Positions 17,263 to 27,998 of a stretch of DNA of 64,000 nucleotides are shown one piece after another. The stretch is from contig CP053449.1 in assembly GCA_013285465.1 (NCBI GenBank), positions 62,001-126,000 on the forward strand, read 5' to 3'. Within the stretch, counting starts at the first letter, position 1; every line of letters starts with the position of its first letter. This DNA is from Pseudomonadota bacterium. Its GTDB lineage: Bacteria; Pseudomonadota; Alphaproteobacteria; Micavibrionales; CSBR16-224. The position numbers and the translations under genes were made by a program. Under the pieces are notes generated by a model that ran no database searches, was not told the origin of the DNA, and worked only from the letters and a program-made list of their open reading frames with translations.

Positions 17263-18582
17263 TTACGCCAGCATCGTCAGCGGGTTTTCGATCAAATTCT
17301 TGAAGGCTTCAAGGAATTGCGCGCCGACGGCGCCGTCAACGGCGCGGTGGTCGAAAGAGGCGGTGGCTGTCATCACCGTGCCGATGGCAAGGGCACCATC
17401 TTTCACGATCGGGCGTTTATCGCCTGCGCCGACCGCCAGAATACAGGATTGCGGCGGGTTGATGATGGCAACGAATTCCTTGATACCGAACATACCGAGA
17501 TTGGAGACGGAGATCGTGCCGCCCTGATATTCCTCGGGTTTCAGCTTGCCGTCTTTGGCACGGGCGGCGAGGTCTTTGACCTCGGCGGAAATGGCTTTCA
17601 GGCTTTTGTTATCGGCATCCTTCACGATCGGCGTAATCAGCCCGTCGGGGATGGCAACGGCGACGGAGACATCGGCGCGGTCATAAATGACCAGCGCATT
17701 ATCCGTCCATGAGGTATTGACGGCAGGCACTTTTTTCAGCGCCAGCGCGGTGGCTTTGACGATAAAGTCATTGACCGAGAGTTTGAACAGCCCGTCTGCG
17801 CCGTTATTGATTTGTTTGCGCAGATCGAGCAGTTTATCCAGCACGCAATCCACCGTCAGATAATAATGCGGTACGGTTTGTTTTGATTCCAGCAAGCGGC
17901 GGGCAATGGTTTTGCGCATACCCGAATTTTCCTGTAGATGATGCGGAATGCCGAGCATTTCGGCAAGCACGGCGGCATCGGGGCCGGAGCTTGCGGGGGC
18001 GAAAGTCGCGCTTTGTGGTGCGGCGGCGGATTTCTGTGCCGTGCCGCCTGTTTTGGCGTTTTCGATATCGGCTTTGACAATGCGTCCGTTCGGACCGCTG
18101 CCCTGAATATTGGCAAGGTTTAATCCGGCTTGTTCCGCCAGACGTTTTGCCAGCGGGCTGGCGAGAATGCGGGAGGCGGAGGTTGCGGGAATTGGCGCGG
18201 GCGCGGCGGTGGGTGCAGGCGCAGGTGCTGCCACAGGGGCGGCTTTCGGTGCGTCCGCTTTGACCGCTTCTTTTGCGGCGGGTGCGGTGGCATTGTCATT
18301 GCCGCCTGCCAGCAGTTTTTCAACGGCGCCGTCATCTTCGCCTTCTTCCAGCAGCACGGCAATCAGATCATTGACCGGCACATGATCCGTGCCTTCGGGA
18401 ATAACGATTTTCGCCAATACGCCTTCATCAACGGCTTCGACTTCCATTGTCGCCTTATCGGTTTCGATTTCGGCAATGATATCGCCGGAGACAATCTCGT
18501 CCCCTTCGGCTTTTAGCCATTTGGCAAGTTTGCCTTCCGTCATCGTCGGCGACAAGGCGGGCATTAAGATTTTAACCGGCAT
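17263..18582 (-). CDS. pdhC: Pyruvate dehydrogenase E2, dihydrolipoamide acetyltransferase
   Basis: E2 is the core of the pyruvate dehydrogenase complex and transfers acetyl groups from lipoate to CoA. One lipoyl domain (about 1-78) has the lipoylated Lys43 in [10 protein letters not shown]. An Ala/Pro-rich linker, an E3-binding domain (about 135-172, [13 protein letters not shown]...GRIVKADI) and the catalytic domain follow, with [13 protein letters not shown] near the C-terminus. The 439 residues are normal. I chose the ATG at 18582, which lies inside the end of pdhB (11-base overlap); the frame upstream of it is only pdhB in another frame. Confidence 0.95.
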   Translation of the reverse strand: MPVKILMPALSPTMTEGKLAKWLKAEGDEIVSGDIIAEIETDKATMEVEAVDEGVLAKIVIPEGTDHVPVNDLIAVLLEEGEDDGAVEKLLAGGNDNATAPAAKEAVKADAPKAAPVAAPAPAPTAAPAPIPATSASRILASPLAKRLAEQAGLNLANIQGSGPNGRIVKADIENAKTGGTAQKSAAAPQSATFAPASSGPDAAVLAEMLGIPHHLQENSGMRKTIARRLLESKQTVPHYYLTVDCVLDKLLDLRKQINNGADGLFKLSVNDFIVKATALALKKVPAVNTSWTDNALVIYDRADVSVAVAIPDGLITPIVKDADNKSLKAISAEVKDLAARAKDGKLKPEEYQGGTISVSNLGMFGIKEFVAIINPPQSCILAVGAGDKRPIVKDGALAIGTVMTATASFDHRAVDGAVGAQFLEAFKNLIENPLTMLA

Positions 18583-19960
18583 AGCACACCTTCTTTGCTG
18601 CGTTGATAATCTCCTCGATTTGCGGCAGCGCCATCTTCTCGAGATTTTCCGCATAGGGCATCGGCACATCCGCGCCGTGGACACGCAGAACCGGTGCATC
18701 GAGATCGTCAAAAGCCTGTTCCATGATAATGGCGGCGAATTCCGACCCCATTCCTGCGACGGGCCAGCCTTCTTCAATAGAGACAAGGCGGTTGGTTTTG
18801 CGGACGCTGTTCAGGATGGTTTCCGTATCCAGCGGACGCAATGTGCGCAGATTGATGACCTCGGCAGAGATACCTTGTTCCGCCAGCGCATCGGCGGCTT
18901 CCAAAGCACGCCCGACGGAGATCGAGAAGGAGACCAGCGTGACATCTGTGCCTTCGCGTTCGATTTTGGCCTTGCCGATCGGAATGACGTAATCTTCGGA
19001 AGTCGGAACCTCGAAGCTTTTGCCATACATGATTTCATTTTCCAGCACGACAACCGGATTCGGGTCACGGATGGCGGCTTTCAGCAAGCCTTTGGCATCT
19101 GCGGCGGAGTAAGGGGCAACGACTTTCAGACCTGGTACATGCGCATACCAGCTGGCATAGCATTGCGAATGCTGTGCGCCGACACGGGCGGCGGCACCGT
19201 TCGGGCCGCGGAAGACAATCGGGCAGCCGAGCTGACCGCCTGCCATATAAAGCGTTTTCGCAGCGGAGTTGATGATGTGGTCAATCCCCTGCATGGCGAA
19301 GTTGAAGGTCATGAATTCGACAATCGGTTTTAATCCGGAATAAGCCGCGCCGACGCCGACGCCGGCAAATCCCATTTCGGTAATCGGCGTATCAACGACG
19401 CGGTCGGCACCGAATTCCTGCAACAGACCTTGTGTGACTTTATAGGCGCCCTGATATTCGGCGACTTCCTCACCCATCACGAAAACGTCCGGGTCGCGGC
19501 GCATTTCTTCAGCCATGGCATCGCGCAGAGCTTCGCGCACCGTCAGTGTGACGGTATCGGCAAAGAATTTATCTTCGTCGCTGGCAGGGGCGGCGGCGGT
19601 TGCGGGTGCGCCGGGGCGTTCCGGTTCAGCCGGACGCTCCATCTGTTTTTCAACCGCACAGGCTTCGACAGGTGCAGGTGCAGCGGCGGGGGCTGCACCG
19701 ATATCGCTTTCACTTTCGCCTTCTTCCAGAAGGACGGCAATCGGCGTATTGACCGCGACATTATCCGTGCCTTCGGCAATCAGGATTTTCCCGATTTTGC
19801 CTTCGTCAACGGCTTCAACCTCCATCGTGGCCTTGTCGGTTTCGATTTCAGCAAGAACATCGCCCGCGGAAACCTCGTCCCCTGCGGCAACATGCCATTT
19901 GGCAAGCTTGCCTTCCGTCATGGTCGGGGAAAGTGCGGGCATGAGAATGTCGATCGTCAT
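18572..19960 (-). CDS. pdhB: Pyruvate dehydrogenase E1 beta subunit with N-terminal lipoyl domain
   Basis: E1-beta pairs with E1-alpha for thiamine-diphosphate-dependent pyruvate decarboxylation. The first 80 residues are a lipoyl domain almost identical in plan to that of pdhC (Lys43 in [10 protein letters not shown]), joined by an Ala/Pro linker to a transketolase-type beta domain from about residue 135 on ([22 protein letters not shown]-like, [12 protein letters not shown]). The extra lipoyl domain is a known alphaproteobacterial trait. It sits between pdhA (30 bp upstream) and pdhC. Confidence 0.95.
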   Translation of the reverse strand: MTIDILMPALSPTMTEGKLAKWHVAAGDEVSAGDVLAEIETDKATMEVEAVDEGKIGKILIAEGTDNVAVNTPIAVLLEEGESESDIGAAPAAAPAPVEACAVEKQMERPAEPERPGAPATAAAPASDEDKFFADTVTLTVREALRDAMAEEMRRDPDVFVMGEEVAEYQGAYKVTQGLLQEFGADRVVDTPITEMGFAGVGVGAAYSGLKPIVEFMTFNFAMQGIDHIINSAAKTLYMAGGQLGCPIVFRGPNGAAARVGAQHSQCYASWYAHVPGLKVVAPYSAADAKGLLKAAIRDPNPVVVLENEIMYGKSFEVPTSEDYVIPIGKAKIEREGTDVTLVSFSISVGRALEAADALAEQGISAEVINLRTLRPLDTETILNSVRKTNRLVSIEEGWPVAGMGSEFAAIIMEQAFDDLDAPVLRVHGADVPMPYAENLEKMALPQIEEIINAAKKVCYAG

Positions 19961-19990
19961 GGCAAATACCTTTTTAAAGAGCAGTGTTTT

Positions 19991-21037
19991 TTAAAGTACG
20001 ATATCCGTCCACAGTTCCGACGGGTCGGGTTCGGGACTTTGTTGTGCGAATTCCGCGGCTTCGTTGACGATGGATTTGATCTCTTTCTCCACCGTTTTGA
20101 TATCATCTTCGGAATAGGTGCCGTCATCCAGCAGCAGTTTTTTGATGCCTTCAATCGCATCGCTTTCGGCGCGGACGGATTGTACCTCTTCCTTTGTACG
20201 GTATTTGGCCGGATCGGACATCGAGTGACCGCGGTAACGATAGGTATCGAATTCCAAAATCATCGGGCCGTTGCCGTCGCGGACGTAATCGGCGGCTTTT
20301 TGCGCCTCTTCATAAACGGTGGTGACATCCATACCGTCGACTTTTTTGCCGGGAATGCCGTAGCCCTCGCCGCGTTTATATAATTCACCTGCGGCGGCGC
20401 GTTGCTGGCTGGTGCCCATCGCATATTTGTTGTTTTCGATGACGAAGATCACCGGAAGCTTCCATAGGGCGGCCATATTATAAGCTTCATAAACCTGACC
20501 CTGATTTGCGGCGCCGTCGCCGTAATAACAGGTGGTGATGCCGCCGTCTTTACGGTATTTATGCGCAAAAGCCAGACCTGTGCCCAGCGGCGCGGTGGCA
20601 CCGACGATGCCGTGACCGCCGTAGAAATTCTTTTCGCGGCTGAACATATGCATCGAGCCGCCCTTCCCTTTGGAATAACCTGTGGCGCGGCCTGTCAGCT
20701 CGGCCATGACGCCTTTCGGATCCATACCGCAGGCCAGCATATGGCCGTGGTCGCGATAGGCGGTGATGACAGTGTCAATGTCTTTCAGGGCGGATTGTAC
20801 GCCGACAACGACGGCCTCCTGCCCGATATAAAGATGGCAGAAACCGCCAATCAGACCCATGCCGTAAAGCTGGCCGGATTTTTCTTCGAAACGGCGGATC
20901 AAAAGCATCTCGCGGAAGAAGGTCATAAGCTGCGCGGCGGGCAGGCTTTCCTTCTTCGCAGATTTCTTTGGGGATTTTTTGGCTGCACTCTTCAAGGATG
21001 GTTTCCCCCCTTTTTTTGTTCCGGTTTTGACACTCAC
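19991..21037 (-). CDS. pdhA: Pyruvate dehydrogenase E1 alpha subunit
   Basis: E1-alpha binds thiamine diphosphate. The cofactor motif GDGAANQGQVYEA...NN is at about residues 168-200, and the phosphorylation-loop-like YRYRGHSMSDP follows at about 265. The N-terminus is a Lys/Ser/Ala-rich tail of about 30 residues, probably disordered. The start codon is GTG at 21037, with AAGGCGAG upstream; no ATG is better placed. It is the first gene of the pdhA-pdhB-pdhC operon and diverges from the EIIA-Man gene. Confidence 0.94.
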   Translation of the reverse strand: MSVKTGTKKGGKPSLKSAAKKSPKKSAKKESLPAAQLMTFFREMLLIRRFEEKSGQLYGMGLIGGFCHLYIGQEAVVVGVQSALKDIDTVITAYRDHGHMLACGMDPKGVMAELTGRATGYSKGKGGSMHMFSREKNFYGGHGIVGATAPLGTGLAFAHKYRKDGGITTCYYGDGAANQGQVYEAYNMAALWKLPVIFVIENNKYAMGTSQQRAAAGELYKRGEGYGIPGKKVDGMDVTTVYEEAQKAADYVRDGNGPMILEFDTYRYRGHSMSDPAKYRTKEEVQSVRAESDAIEGIKKLLLDDGTYSEDDIKTVEKEIKSIVNEAAEFAQQSPEPDPSELWTDIVL

Positions 21038-21174
21038 GATTTGCTACTCGCCTTATCTTTATCAAATTCGGTTACTAAAGTATATGATTCCCGCATTTTT
21101 TCAAGCTTGCAAATACACAAAAAAACGCAGTAATATGCCTTTTACAACGCATAAATCAAAAAGGCGCAAGTTTT

Positions 21175-21591
21175 ATGATCGGTCTCGTTATCGTTACCCA
21201 TGGAAAATTGGCAGAAGAGTTCCTGAATGTTGCCGAACAGATTTCCGGCAAACAGGAGGGGATTGAGACGGTTTGCATCGCCGAAAAAGACAATATTGAG
21301 GAAAAACGGCAGGAATTGCTGAAAAAAGTCCGCCGCGCCGATGGCGGTGACGGTGTGATCGTTCTGACCGATCTGTTCGGCGGCACGCCGTCCAATATCG
21401 CCATTTCCGTCGCGCAGGATGAAAATGTCGAGGCTTTGACGGGCGTGAATTTGCCGCTGTTGATCGAGCTTTTGACCGTGCGCGGTCAAACCGGCCATGA
21501 TTTACAGACCGTGGCACAAAAAGCGCAGGAAGCCGGACGGAAATATATCCATGCCGCGACATCATTGCTGGAACAAAAAGAAGTCGGCTGA
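21175..21591 (+). CDS. PTS EIIA component, mannose family
   Basis: The 138 residues form a single EIIA-Man domain. The phosphorylatable His9 is in VTHGKLAEEF, and LTDLFGGTPSN is the second signature, at about residues 63-73. No sugar-specific EIIB or EIIC is nearby, so this is the stand-alone alphaproteobacterial form, which passes phosphate from HPr and acts in regulation. HPr follows 8 bp downstream. An HPr kinase, usual beside these genes, is not in the adjacent sequence; pdhA lies there, divergent. Confidence 0.9.
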   Translation: MIGLVIVTHGKLAEEFLNVAEQISGKQEGIETVCIAEKDNIEEKRQELLKKVRRADGGDGVIVLTDLFGGTPSNIAISVAQDENVEALTGVNLPLLIELLTVRGQTGHDLQTVAQKAQEAGRKYIHAATSLLEQKEVG

Positions 21592-21599
21592 TTTTCCCC

Positions 21600-21896
21600 A
21601 TGCCCGCGCCGCCGAAAATTTTGACACAATCCGTTACCGTGACGAATGAAAAAGGCCTGCATGCCCGCACGGCCGCGCAGATCGTGGCGGAGGTGCAGCG
21701 TTTTCCGGAGGCGGTTTTGTATGTGGAACGCGACGGTTACAAAGTAGACGGGCGTTCGGTGCTGGGATTGCTGACGCTGTCGGCAACGCAAGGGACAAAA
21801 TTGACACTGCATATATCGGGGAAAGAGGCTCCGGCGCTTTTGGCGGCATTAACGGCGTTATTCGCAAGCGGATTTTTGTCCGCTGCGCCGGAATAA
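21600..21896 (+). CDS. ptsH: HPr phosphocarrier protein
   Basis: His21 in GLHARTAAQIV is the phosphate carrier. The regulatory serine region VDGRSVLGLLTL is at about residues 49-60. The 98 residues include a short N-terminal extension. No clear Shine-Dalgarno precedes the ATG, so coupling to the EIIA gene 8 bp upstream is likely. Confidence 0.9.
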   Translation: MPAPPKILTQSVTVTNEKGLHARTAAQIVAEVQRFPEAVLYVERDGYKVDGRSVLGLLTLSATQGTKLTLHISGKEAPALLAALTALFASGFLSAAPE

Positions 21897-22027
21897 GCCC
21901 TAGCCAATCGCGGTAAAATCTGTCATAATTTGAAGCGATAAAACGAGAAACAGGAAAACCGGCTTGAGGGGGAGGTTTTCTGCGAAAGAAGGAACGCCGG
22001 AAACAGGCGGAAAGCGAGAGCGAAAGA

Positions 22028-24031
22028 ATGAGCTTGCAGCAGGATACAGCCTCAGTCGTCGGAACCAAACCCACAGAAATGATGCGTTGCGTTGTTGATG
22101 AAACCGGGGAAGTGGTTTTCGCAAGCCCTGCCCTGAGCTGGCATCTGGGTTCCAACACCTCCGAAATTCTGTCGCGTCCCATTGATAAAATCATCCATAT
22201 TTTGTCGGGCGATAGCGGTGTTCCGCAAAATATCATTGACATCCAGTCCGGTTTTTACGATACGGCTCTGCAGCGCAAGGGGCGTGACCCGCTTTTGGTG
22301 CAAAGCCGTATTGATAATATTCACCTGCCCGACGGGCGGCGTTTCGTTGTGTTCTGGGTTGATCCCGATCAGAACGCGGCGGCTGTTGCGCAGGGTGCGG
22401 AACTGTTATCAGGTTATGAAAGCACGGCATTGGAACTGGCGAATATTGCCAGCCGCTTTGTGTCGCGCAAACGCATTAACCAGCATATGCACCGGAAGCT
22501 GGTGCGGGAAACCAGCGGATTATCCATCCCGCGCATCGGCCATATCTCGCAGGATGACGGTGAGCTGCGCCATTTCCTGAATCTGTCGAATGATTTGCTG
22601 GCGGTTTACCGCCGTGACGGGTCTTTTGTGCGCGTCAATTACGCTTTTAACCGCGTCTTGGGCTATACGGATGATGATCTGCGCCAGATCCCGTTTATTG
22701 ATATGATCCATCCCGAAGACCGCGAATATGTTTGCGTTGAAATGAACAAGCTGACCGCGCTGGATGATTTTGAAGAAAAACGCGTTGATTTTCAGGCGCG
22801 CGCACGTTGCAAAGACCGCGGCTGGCGCTGGATTGAATGGATTCAGAAATCCATCGGCGGGCATATTTACATTATCGGCAGCGATATTACCGACCGCAAA
22901 CAGCATGAAGCGGAATTGCGGTTGCAGGAACAACAGCTTTCCGAAGCCCAGAAAATCGGGCGTATGGGGCATTGGTACTGGGTGGTGAAGGACAGCCATA
23001 TCGACTGGTCGGATAACCTTTATGAAATTTTCGGCGTAAAGCGCGGCGAATTCGAGCCCAGTTTGAAGAACATCAAAACCCTGATGCCGGATGAGGATGC
23101 CCAGCAGATTTTGCGTGTTTTCCGCCAATCCATCCGCGATGCCAGCGATTGCGTTCTGGAATTTCGTATTCGTATGGGGCCGATGAAAGAGCTGCGCTAT
23201 ATCCATTGTGAAGGGCGTTGCAAGACCGATCCGAAAAGCGGCAAAGTAAAAGCGCTGTTCGGCATTATGCAGGATATTACCGAGCGTAAATGCCATGAGC
23301 GCGCTTTGAATGAAGCAAAAGAAGCGGCGGAAACCGCTTATGCGTCGAAAACGCGTTTTCTGGCGAATATGAGCCATGAACTGCGTACGCCGTTGAATGC
23401 GATTATCGGTTTTTCACAAATGATGCAGCAGCAGCTGCTCGGCCCGCTGGGGAATGAGCGCTATGTCGAATATATCAGCGGTATCCGCGAAAGCGGTGAG
23501 CATCTGCTGAATCTGATTAATGACATTCTGGATATGTCGAAAATCGAGGTCGGCAAATACGAGCTGGAGATTGAGGATTTCAATCTGTCCAAGCTGGTGC
23601 AGTTGGCCGTGCATATGATCGAAACCCGCGCCCATGAAGGCAATATCCGCCTGATCGCCGATCAGGTGCCCGAAAATATTACCATCCGCGCCGACCGCCG
23701 CGCCATTATGCAGATTATGCTGAACCTGATGTCGAATGCGGTAAAATTTACCGCCAATGACGGCGAGGTTGAAATTTCCTGCAAACAGGGCGAACAACTG
23801 GTTGTTATCACTGTACGCGATACCGGTTACGGCATTCCCGAAGATAAAATCAATCTGGTGACTCTGCCGTTCGAACAGGTCAAAAGCGCGATGACGCGTG
23901 ACCATGAAGGATCAGGCCTTGGCCTTGCCATCACGAAAGAGCTGGTGGAAATGCACAGCGGTACGCTGACGATCAAAAGTAAAGTCGGTGAAGGTACAAG
24001 CGTCACCGTTCTTCTTCCCCAGAATTACTGA
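22028..24031 (+). CDS. PAS-domain sensor histidine kinase, cytoplasmic
   Basis: Three PAS-type folds can be read at about residues 15-100, 180-292 (YRRDGSFVRVNYAFNRVLGY) and 300-420 (a PAS with a PAC-like end, DITERK). A HisKA domain follows with phospho-accepting His450 in NMSHELRTPLNAI, then a HATPase domain (about 550-667) with N, GYGIPED and GSGLGLAI boxes. There is no membrane segment. It converges on the response regulator gene, leaving 1 bp between the stops. The partner regulator and the signal are not evident. Confidence 0.9.
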   Translation: MSLQQDTASVVGTKPTEMMRCVVDETGEVVFASPALSWHLGSNTSEILSRPIDKIIHILSGDSGVPQNIIDIQSGFYDTALQRKGRDPLLVQSRIDNIHLPDGRRFVVFWVDPDQNAAAVAQGAELLSGYESTALELANIASRFVSRKRINQHMHRKLVRETSGLSIPRIGHISQDDGELRHFLNLSNDLLAVYRRDGSFVRVNYAFNRVLGYTDDDLRQIPFIDMIHPEDREYVCVEMNKLTALDDFEEKRVDFQARARCKDRGWRWIEWIQKSIGGHIYIIGSDITDRKQHEAELRLQEQQLSEAQKIGRMGHWYWVVKDSHIDWSDNLYEIFGVKRGEFEPSLKNIKTLMPDEDAQQILRVFRQSIRDASDCVLEFRIRMGPMKELRYIHCEGRCKTDPKSGKVKALFGIMQDITERKCHERALNEAKEAAETAYASKTRFLANMSHELRTPLNAIIGFSQMMQQQLLGPLGNERYVEYISGIRESGEHLLNLINDILDMSKIEVGKYELEIEDFNLSKLVQLAVHMIETRAHEGNIRLIADQVPENITIRADRRAIMQIMLNLMSNAVKFTANDGEVEISCKQGEQLVVITVRDTGYGIPEDKINLVTLPFEQVKSAMTRDHEGSGLGLAITKELVEMHSGTLTIKSKVGEGTSVTVLLPQNY

Positions 24032-24032
24032 T

Positions 24033-24482
24033 CTATTCTTCCTGCGGCAGTTTGGCTGCCAGAAACCAGAATTCTTCGATACGGTGCGCGAAATCGACCA
24101 TTTCCGAGAAGCTTTCCGGTTTGGTGATGAAGGCATTGGCGTAATGTTTATAGCTGGCGCGGACATCATCCTCATGGCCTGACCCTGTCAGCATGACAAC
24201 GGGAATATCTTTCAGATCCTTATTGCCTTTGATTTCTTCCAGAACCTCAATGCCGCTTTTTTTCGGCATATTGATATCCAGCAAAATCATATGGGCGCGG
24301 GGATTCTTTGTATCGGTCAGAAATTCCAGTGCCGCTTCGCCGTCGCAGGCGGTGAAAACGCTGACGCTGCTGTTTTCGCAATGGCTGAAGGCTTTGCGGG
24401 CGATTTCGATATCCAGTTCGGAATCATCCACGATCAGAAGATTGATCGGCATTTTATTCGGCGTTTGTTTTTTGGTATTCAT
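24033..24482 (-). CDS. Single-domain response regulator, Rcp1-like
   Basis: The 149 residues form one receiver domain with no output domain. The acidic pair is D19-D20 in LLIVDDSE, the phospho-acceptor is Asp69 in LLDINMPKKSG, Thr is in VMLTGSG, and Lys is in ITKP. It resembles the small regulators linked to phytochrome-type kinases. I start at the ATG at 24482, which has AAGGA 8 nt upstream; the ATG at 24491 abuts that site. It lies 45 bp after the MASE1/CHASE kinase gene on the same strand and is probably its partner. Confidence 0.88.
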   Translation of the reverse strand: MNTKKQTPNKMPINLLIVDDSELDIEIARKAFSHCENSSVSVFTACDGEAALEFLTDTKNPRAHMILLDINMPKKSGIEVLEEIKGNKDLKDIPVVMLTGSGHEDDVRASYKHYANAFITKPESFSEMVDFAHRIEEFWFLAAKLPQEE

Positions 24483-24527
24483 AAGATACATCCTTTGGAT
24501 AGAAAATTATTTAATTAAATCAGTATA

Positions 24528-26804
24528 TTATACATTATCGTGATGCGGCAGGGTGAAACAGAAACGGCTGCCGCCCTTGTAATCCGTATCAAGCCAAATA
24601 CGGCCTTTGTGGTATTCTATAATTCTTTTACAGGCGGGTAAACCTATACCGGTGCCGGAATATTCGGCGTTCCGGTGCAGTCTTTGGAAGACTTCGAATA
24701 TTTTCTCGGAAAATTGCGGCGCGATGCCGATGCCGTTATCACTTACGCAGATAATCCATTCATTGTCATTTTGTTTGCAGGAAACATGGATGCGCGGCGG
24801 CCTTCCCGGGTCTTTATATTTCAGCGCATTATCAAGCAGGTTCAGGAAAACCCGCGATAAAAGCGCGCCGTCGGCATGGACAACGGGCAGGTCATCCCGC
24901 GTGACGGAGGCATCATTCTCCGCGATAACGCTCGCCATATCCTGTTTGACCGTGTCGAAAACATCATTCAAAGACGTTCGTTCCTGTTCGCCGTCACTAT
25001 GATTGATACGCGCATAGTCAAGCAGGCTGTCGATCAGGGCCGACATATGTTTGGTGCTTTTGCGGATGACTTCCAGATATTCCCGCGTTTCCGTTGCCAG
25101 TCTGTCACCGTCGCCGTCATTGATGAATTCGGCGCAGATCGAAATATGCCTGAGCGGTGTTTTTAAATCATGTGAGGCGGCATAGGCGAATTGTTCCAGC
25201 TCGGTATTTGATCTTTTCAAAGCCTGTGTCCTTTCGGCCACGATACGTTCGGTGGCGCTGGTTTGTCCCGTAATAATCAGCAGCAGAAATTGCAACAGCG
25301 AAACAAAGACAACGCCGCCGATCATGGTAAACCAGACTGCCCAGGGACGGTAGGCGGAAAAATATTCCGGCGTGGCGATATAGGTGATATTCCATGACCG
25401 TCCGGCAAGCTCTATCTGCCGCATTTCCCGCAAGACCGGCTGACGCGGTGTTTCTGCGGGAGAAGAGGGCAGTGCGGAGATCTCTGTGCCGCTATCTGCT
25501 GTTGTGATCTTGATGCCGTTTGTCTTTGTCGGCGACAGCAGCGTGTCAATCAAATGGGGAATATTCAATGTGACGACAACAAAGCCGGTTACGTTTCCGT
25601 TCATTTTATCATCATGGTTTTTAAAGACCGGGTCGGCGATGATGATTCCCTGTGTGTCGTCGGTCAGTAATAAGGGTCTGCTGGCCTGCGGTGTTTTTTC
25701 GGACAAGGCCTTTTCAAGCGCGATGCGTTTTTCTGCGACGGACCCCAGATCAAAGCCGATCGGAGGGTTTGAGTCTTTTTCCGGCGCAATCAGCAAAACC
25801 GGAAAGTAATCGGAACGGCGGTCGGCCGGGACAAAAGCGCTATCTTTGTTTTTTTCCAAAATCCGGAAACGGGGGCCGTGTTTCCTGCCGGTTTTTCTTT
25901 CAAACAGGGCGCGCTTATTCGCGGTGATATAAGGCACCCATTGCACATTCCGTATCTCGTCATATTGCGCGAGAATATGGCGTGTGAAAATGCGGAATTC
26001 ATCAGCGGTTACTTCCTCGGAGGCAACATAAAGGCCGGAAACGGAATGCAGAACATTCCGCATACCTTCAAGATAATCCTGCACCTGATCGGTTTTACCT
26101 GTGACTTCCGTCTGAAAGCGGAGCTGGACACTTTTTTCTTCGACATGTTTAACCCATAGGAATACGGCAAAACTGGCAGCGGCCACACCGATCAGCGGCA
26201 GGGTGACGGTTATTTTCCGCTTTGCGGAAATGGATGCGGTGGAAGAGGCCAGCAAAATGAACAAAGGCGCGGCAATCAGAACGCCGATCGTATCGCCTGC
26301 CCACCAGGTAAAATACTGAAAGAAAAGTGCGCCCTCATCGACAATGCCGACGAGATTGAGCCATGTTACCGATAGCGCGGCGCTGATCAGGCATCCGACG
26401 GGGCCGCCGAGCAGCAGGAAAAGCGCAATATCCCGCCCGCTTTCCAGATGGCCGGGAAGACGGATACAGGTTCTGACCAGTTTTGCGCCCAGCCATGCCT
26501 GCATAAAAACAGCGGTGGAGATGCCCAGCGGCACGATCAGGAGCGCAGCACCTGATGAGGCGGCACCGGCCTGCGCGACGGCGAGGATATTGGTGCAAAC
26601 GGCACCCAGCAGAATACCGGGCAAAACGGCATTGCCCCATAGCAGCACCGCCCCCAGCGCGATACCGGCGGCGGGCCAGATCGGCGTGGCGATTTCCGGC
26701 ACCAGTTCAAGCAGCAGGCTGGCCGCACCTAATCCGAAATATAGCAGCGCCGCCAGAATATTGCGGCGGAATGCGGTTTTTTTATCTATACCGTTCCGTG
26801 TCAT
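24528..26804 (-). CDS. MASE1-CHASE sensor histidine kinase
   Basis: An N-terminal MASE1 membrane domain of about eight helices (residues about 10-205, with IWPAAGIALGA and WWAGDTIGVL) is followed by a periplasmic CHASE domain (about 240-430), another transmembrane helix (about 487-510), a HisKA domain with the His in YAASHDLKTPLRH (about 552), and a HATPase (N, DNGIGI, GTGIGL). MASE1 and CHASE sense ligands that are mostly unknown. The response regulator gene downstream is likely cotranscribed. The length of 758 fits the architecture. Confidence 0.9.
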   Translation of the reverse strand: MTRNGIDKKTAFRRNILAALLYFGLGAASLLLELVPEIATPIWPAAGIALGAVLLWGNAVLPGILLGAVCTNILAVAQAGAASSGAALLIVPLGISTAVFMQAWLGAKLVRTCIRLPGHLESGRDIALFLLLGGPVGCLISAALSVTWLNLVGIVDEGALFFQYFTWWAGDTIGVLIAAPLFILLASSTASISAKRKITVTLPLIGVAAASFAVFLWVKHVEEKSVQLRFQTEVTGKTDQVQDYLEGMRNVLHSVSGLYVASEEVTADEFRIFTRHILAQYDEIRNVQWVPYITANKRALFERKTGRKHGPRFRILEKNKDSAFVPADRRSDYFPVLLIAPEKDSNPPIGFDLGSVAEKRIALEKALSEKTPQASRPLLLTDDTQGIIIADPVFKNHDDKMNGNVTGFVVVTLNIPHLIDTLLSPTKTNGIKITTADSGTEISALPSSPAETPRQPVLREMRQIELAGRSWNITYIATPEYFSAYRPWAVWFTMIGGVVFVSLLQFLLLIITGQTSATERIVAERTQALKRSNTELEQFAYAASHDLKTPLRHISICAEFINDGDGDRLATETREYLEVIRKSTKHMSALIDSLLDYARINHSDGEQERTSLNDVFDTVKQDMASVIAENDASVTRDDLPVVHADGALLSRVFLNLLDNALKYKDPGRPPRIHVSCKQNDNEWIICVSDNGIGIAPQFSEKIFEVFQRLHRNAEYSGTGIGLPACKRIIEYHKGRIWLDTDYKGGSRFCFTLPHHDNV

Positions 26805-26893
26805 ATAAAATAACCTGTTTCAAAACAAAGAACCTCCTAATAGAATATAAACCGATATGGATGTTGTTGCACAATAATAAGGCGAAAAGAGAC

Positions 26894-27991
26894 ATGTTGA
26901 AAAAAACCGGACAGATTGTTTTGGCGGGCGTTTTAGGTCTGTTGACGCTGCTTCCCGGAGGCTGCGCCGCACCCTATAGCGCACCGCCGCAGGTGAATGC
27001 GCAGGCGGTGCAGCAGGAAACGCTGGAACAGAAGAAACTGCTGTATAAACGGGCGGAGCAGGATAATGACCGTGTGGCAAGGATTGCCTTTCCGCTGATG
27101 ACAGCGAATACCGCGTTTTGCGGGCGGAATGTTACGGCTTTTGACGGTTTGTCGGGCTGGACGCTGGATGCCTTCCCGCCGCAGGAACAGCAAATGGCGC
27201 GGCAGTTATTCGGTCTTGGGGCGGAGGTGACGCTCAGTCAGGTTGTCAAAGGCTCCCCCGGTGATAAGGCGGGATTGCGCAAAGGCGATGTGCTGGTTTC
27301 CATCAACGGTGTCCGGCTGATGACAGGGCGGCAGGGGCTGAAACAGGCCAGTGACTTGATGAAACAGGCGGGGTTGCGCCCCAGCCAGATTCACTTTATG
27401 CGCGGCGGTCAAATTGCCAATACGACTCTGACACCTGTCCAGAGCTGCGCGTTTTCGGTTTACATCGATCAGAAAGCGTCAAATTTGAATGCCTATGCCG
27501 ACGGGCAGAATATCGTGATTTCGCGCGGGATGATGCGCTTTGTCGAAAGCGATACCGAGCTGGCGCTGGTGATCGCGCATGAGCTGGCGCATAACGCCAT
27601 GGCGCATGTCGACAAGAAAAAGAACAACGCCTTAACGGGGGCGCTGGGCGGGCTGGCGATTGATGCGCTGCTGGGCGCGGCAGGGGTTTCGACCGGCGGG
27701 CAGTTCGGTCAGGCCGGTATGCAGGCCGGAGCATTGTCTTATTCCGTCGCCTTTGAACAGGAAGCCGATTATATCGGCATGTATTTCATGGCGCGAGCGG
27801 GATTCGATACGTCAAATGTGGCGACATTCTGGCGGCGCATGGCGGTGGAGCAGGGAAATGCGGCGATCCAGATCCGGTCAACGCATCCGACCTCGCCCGA
27901 GCGTTTTGTGGCCATTTCCCGCACGCATGAGGAAATCCAGAGTAAGAAAAAACGGGGGCAGACGCTGGCTCCGAATATGCAGAAGCGGTAG
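26894..27991 (+). CDS. M48-family lipoprotein metalloprotease with PDZ domain
   Basis: A lipoprotein signal peptide ends in the lipobox LPGGC with Cys24. A PDZ-like segment (about residues 110-170, GSPGDKAGLRKGDVLVSINGV) comes before the M48 peptidase core, whose zinc site is HELAH at 229-233, with a third ligand in EQEADYIGM about 60 residues later. This combination suggests an outer-membrane-anchored periplasmic quality-control protease like LoiP or BepA, but with an added PDZ. I start at the ATG at 26894, because it opens the signal peptide; the longer frame upstream is antisense to the kinase gene. Confidence 0.9.
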   Translation: MLKKTGQIVLAGVLGLLTLLPGGCAAPYSAPPQVNAQAVQQETLEQKKLLYKRAEQDNDRVARIAFPLMTANTAFCGRNVTAFDGLSGWTLDAFPPQEQQMARQLFGLGAEVTLSQVVKGSPGDKAGLRKGDVLVSINGVRLMTGRQGLKQASDLMKQAGLRPSQIHFMRGGQIANTTLTPVQSCAFSVYIDQKASNLNAYADGQNIVISRGMMRFVESDTELALVIAHELAHNAMAHVDKKKNNALTGALGGLAIDALLGAAGVSTGGQFGQAGMQAGALSYSVAFEQEADYIGMYFMARAGFDTSNVATFWRRMAVEQGNAAIQIRSTHPTSPERFVAISRTHEEIQSKKKRGQTLAPNMQKR

Positions 27992-27998
27992 AGAAAAC

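Noticed and set aside
27660-27998. N-terminal extension of the tag frame
   Set aside because: It runs through the M48 protease gene in another frame; Tag homology begins after the GTG at 27999.
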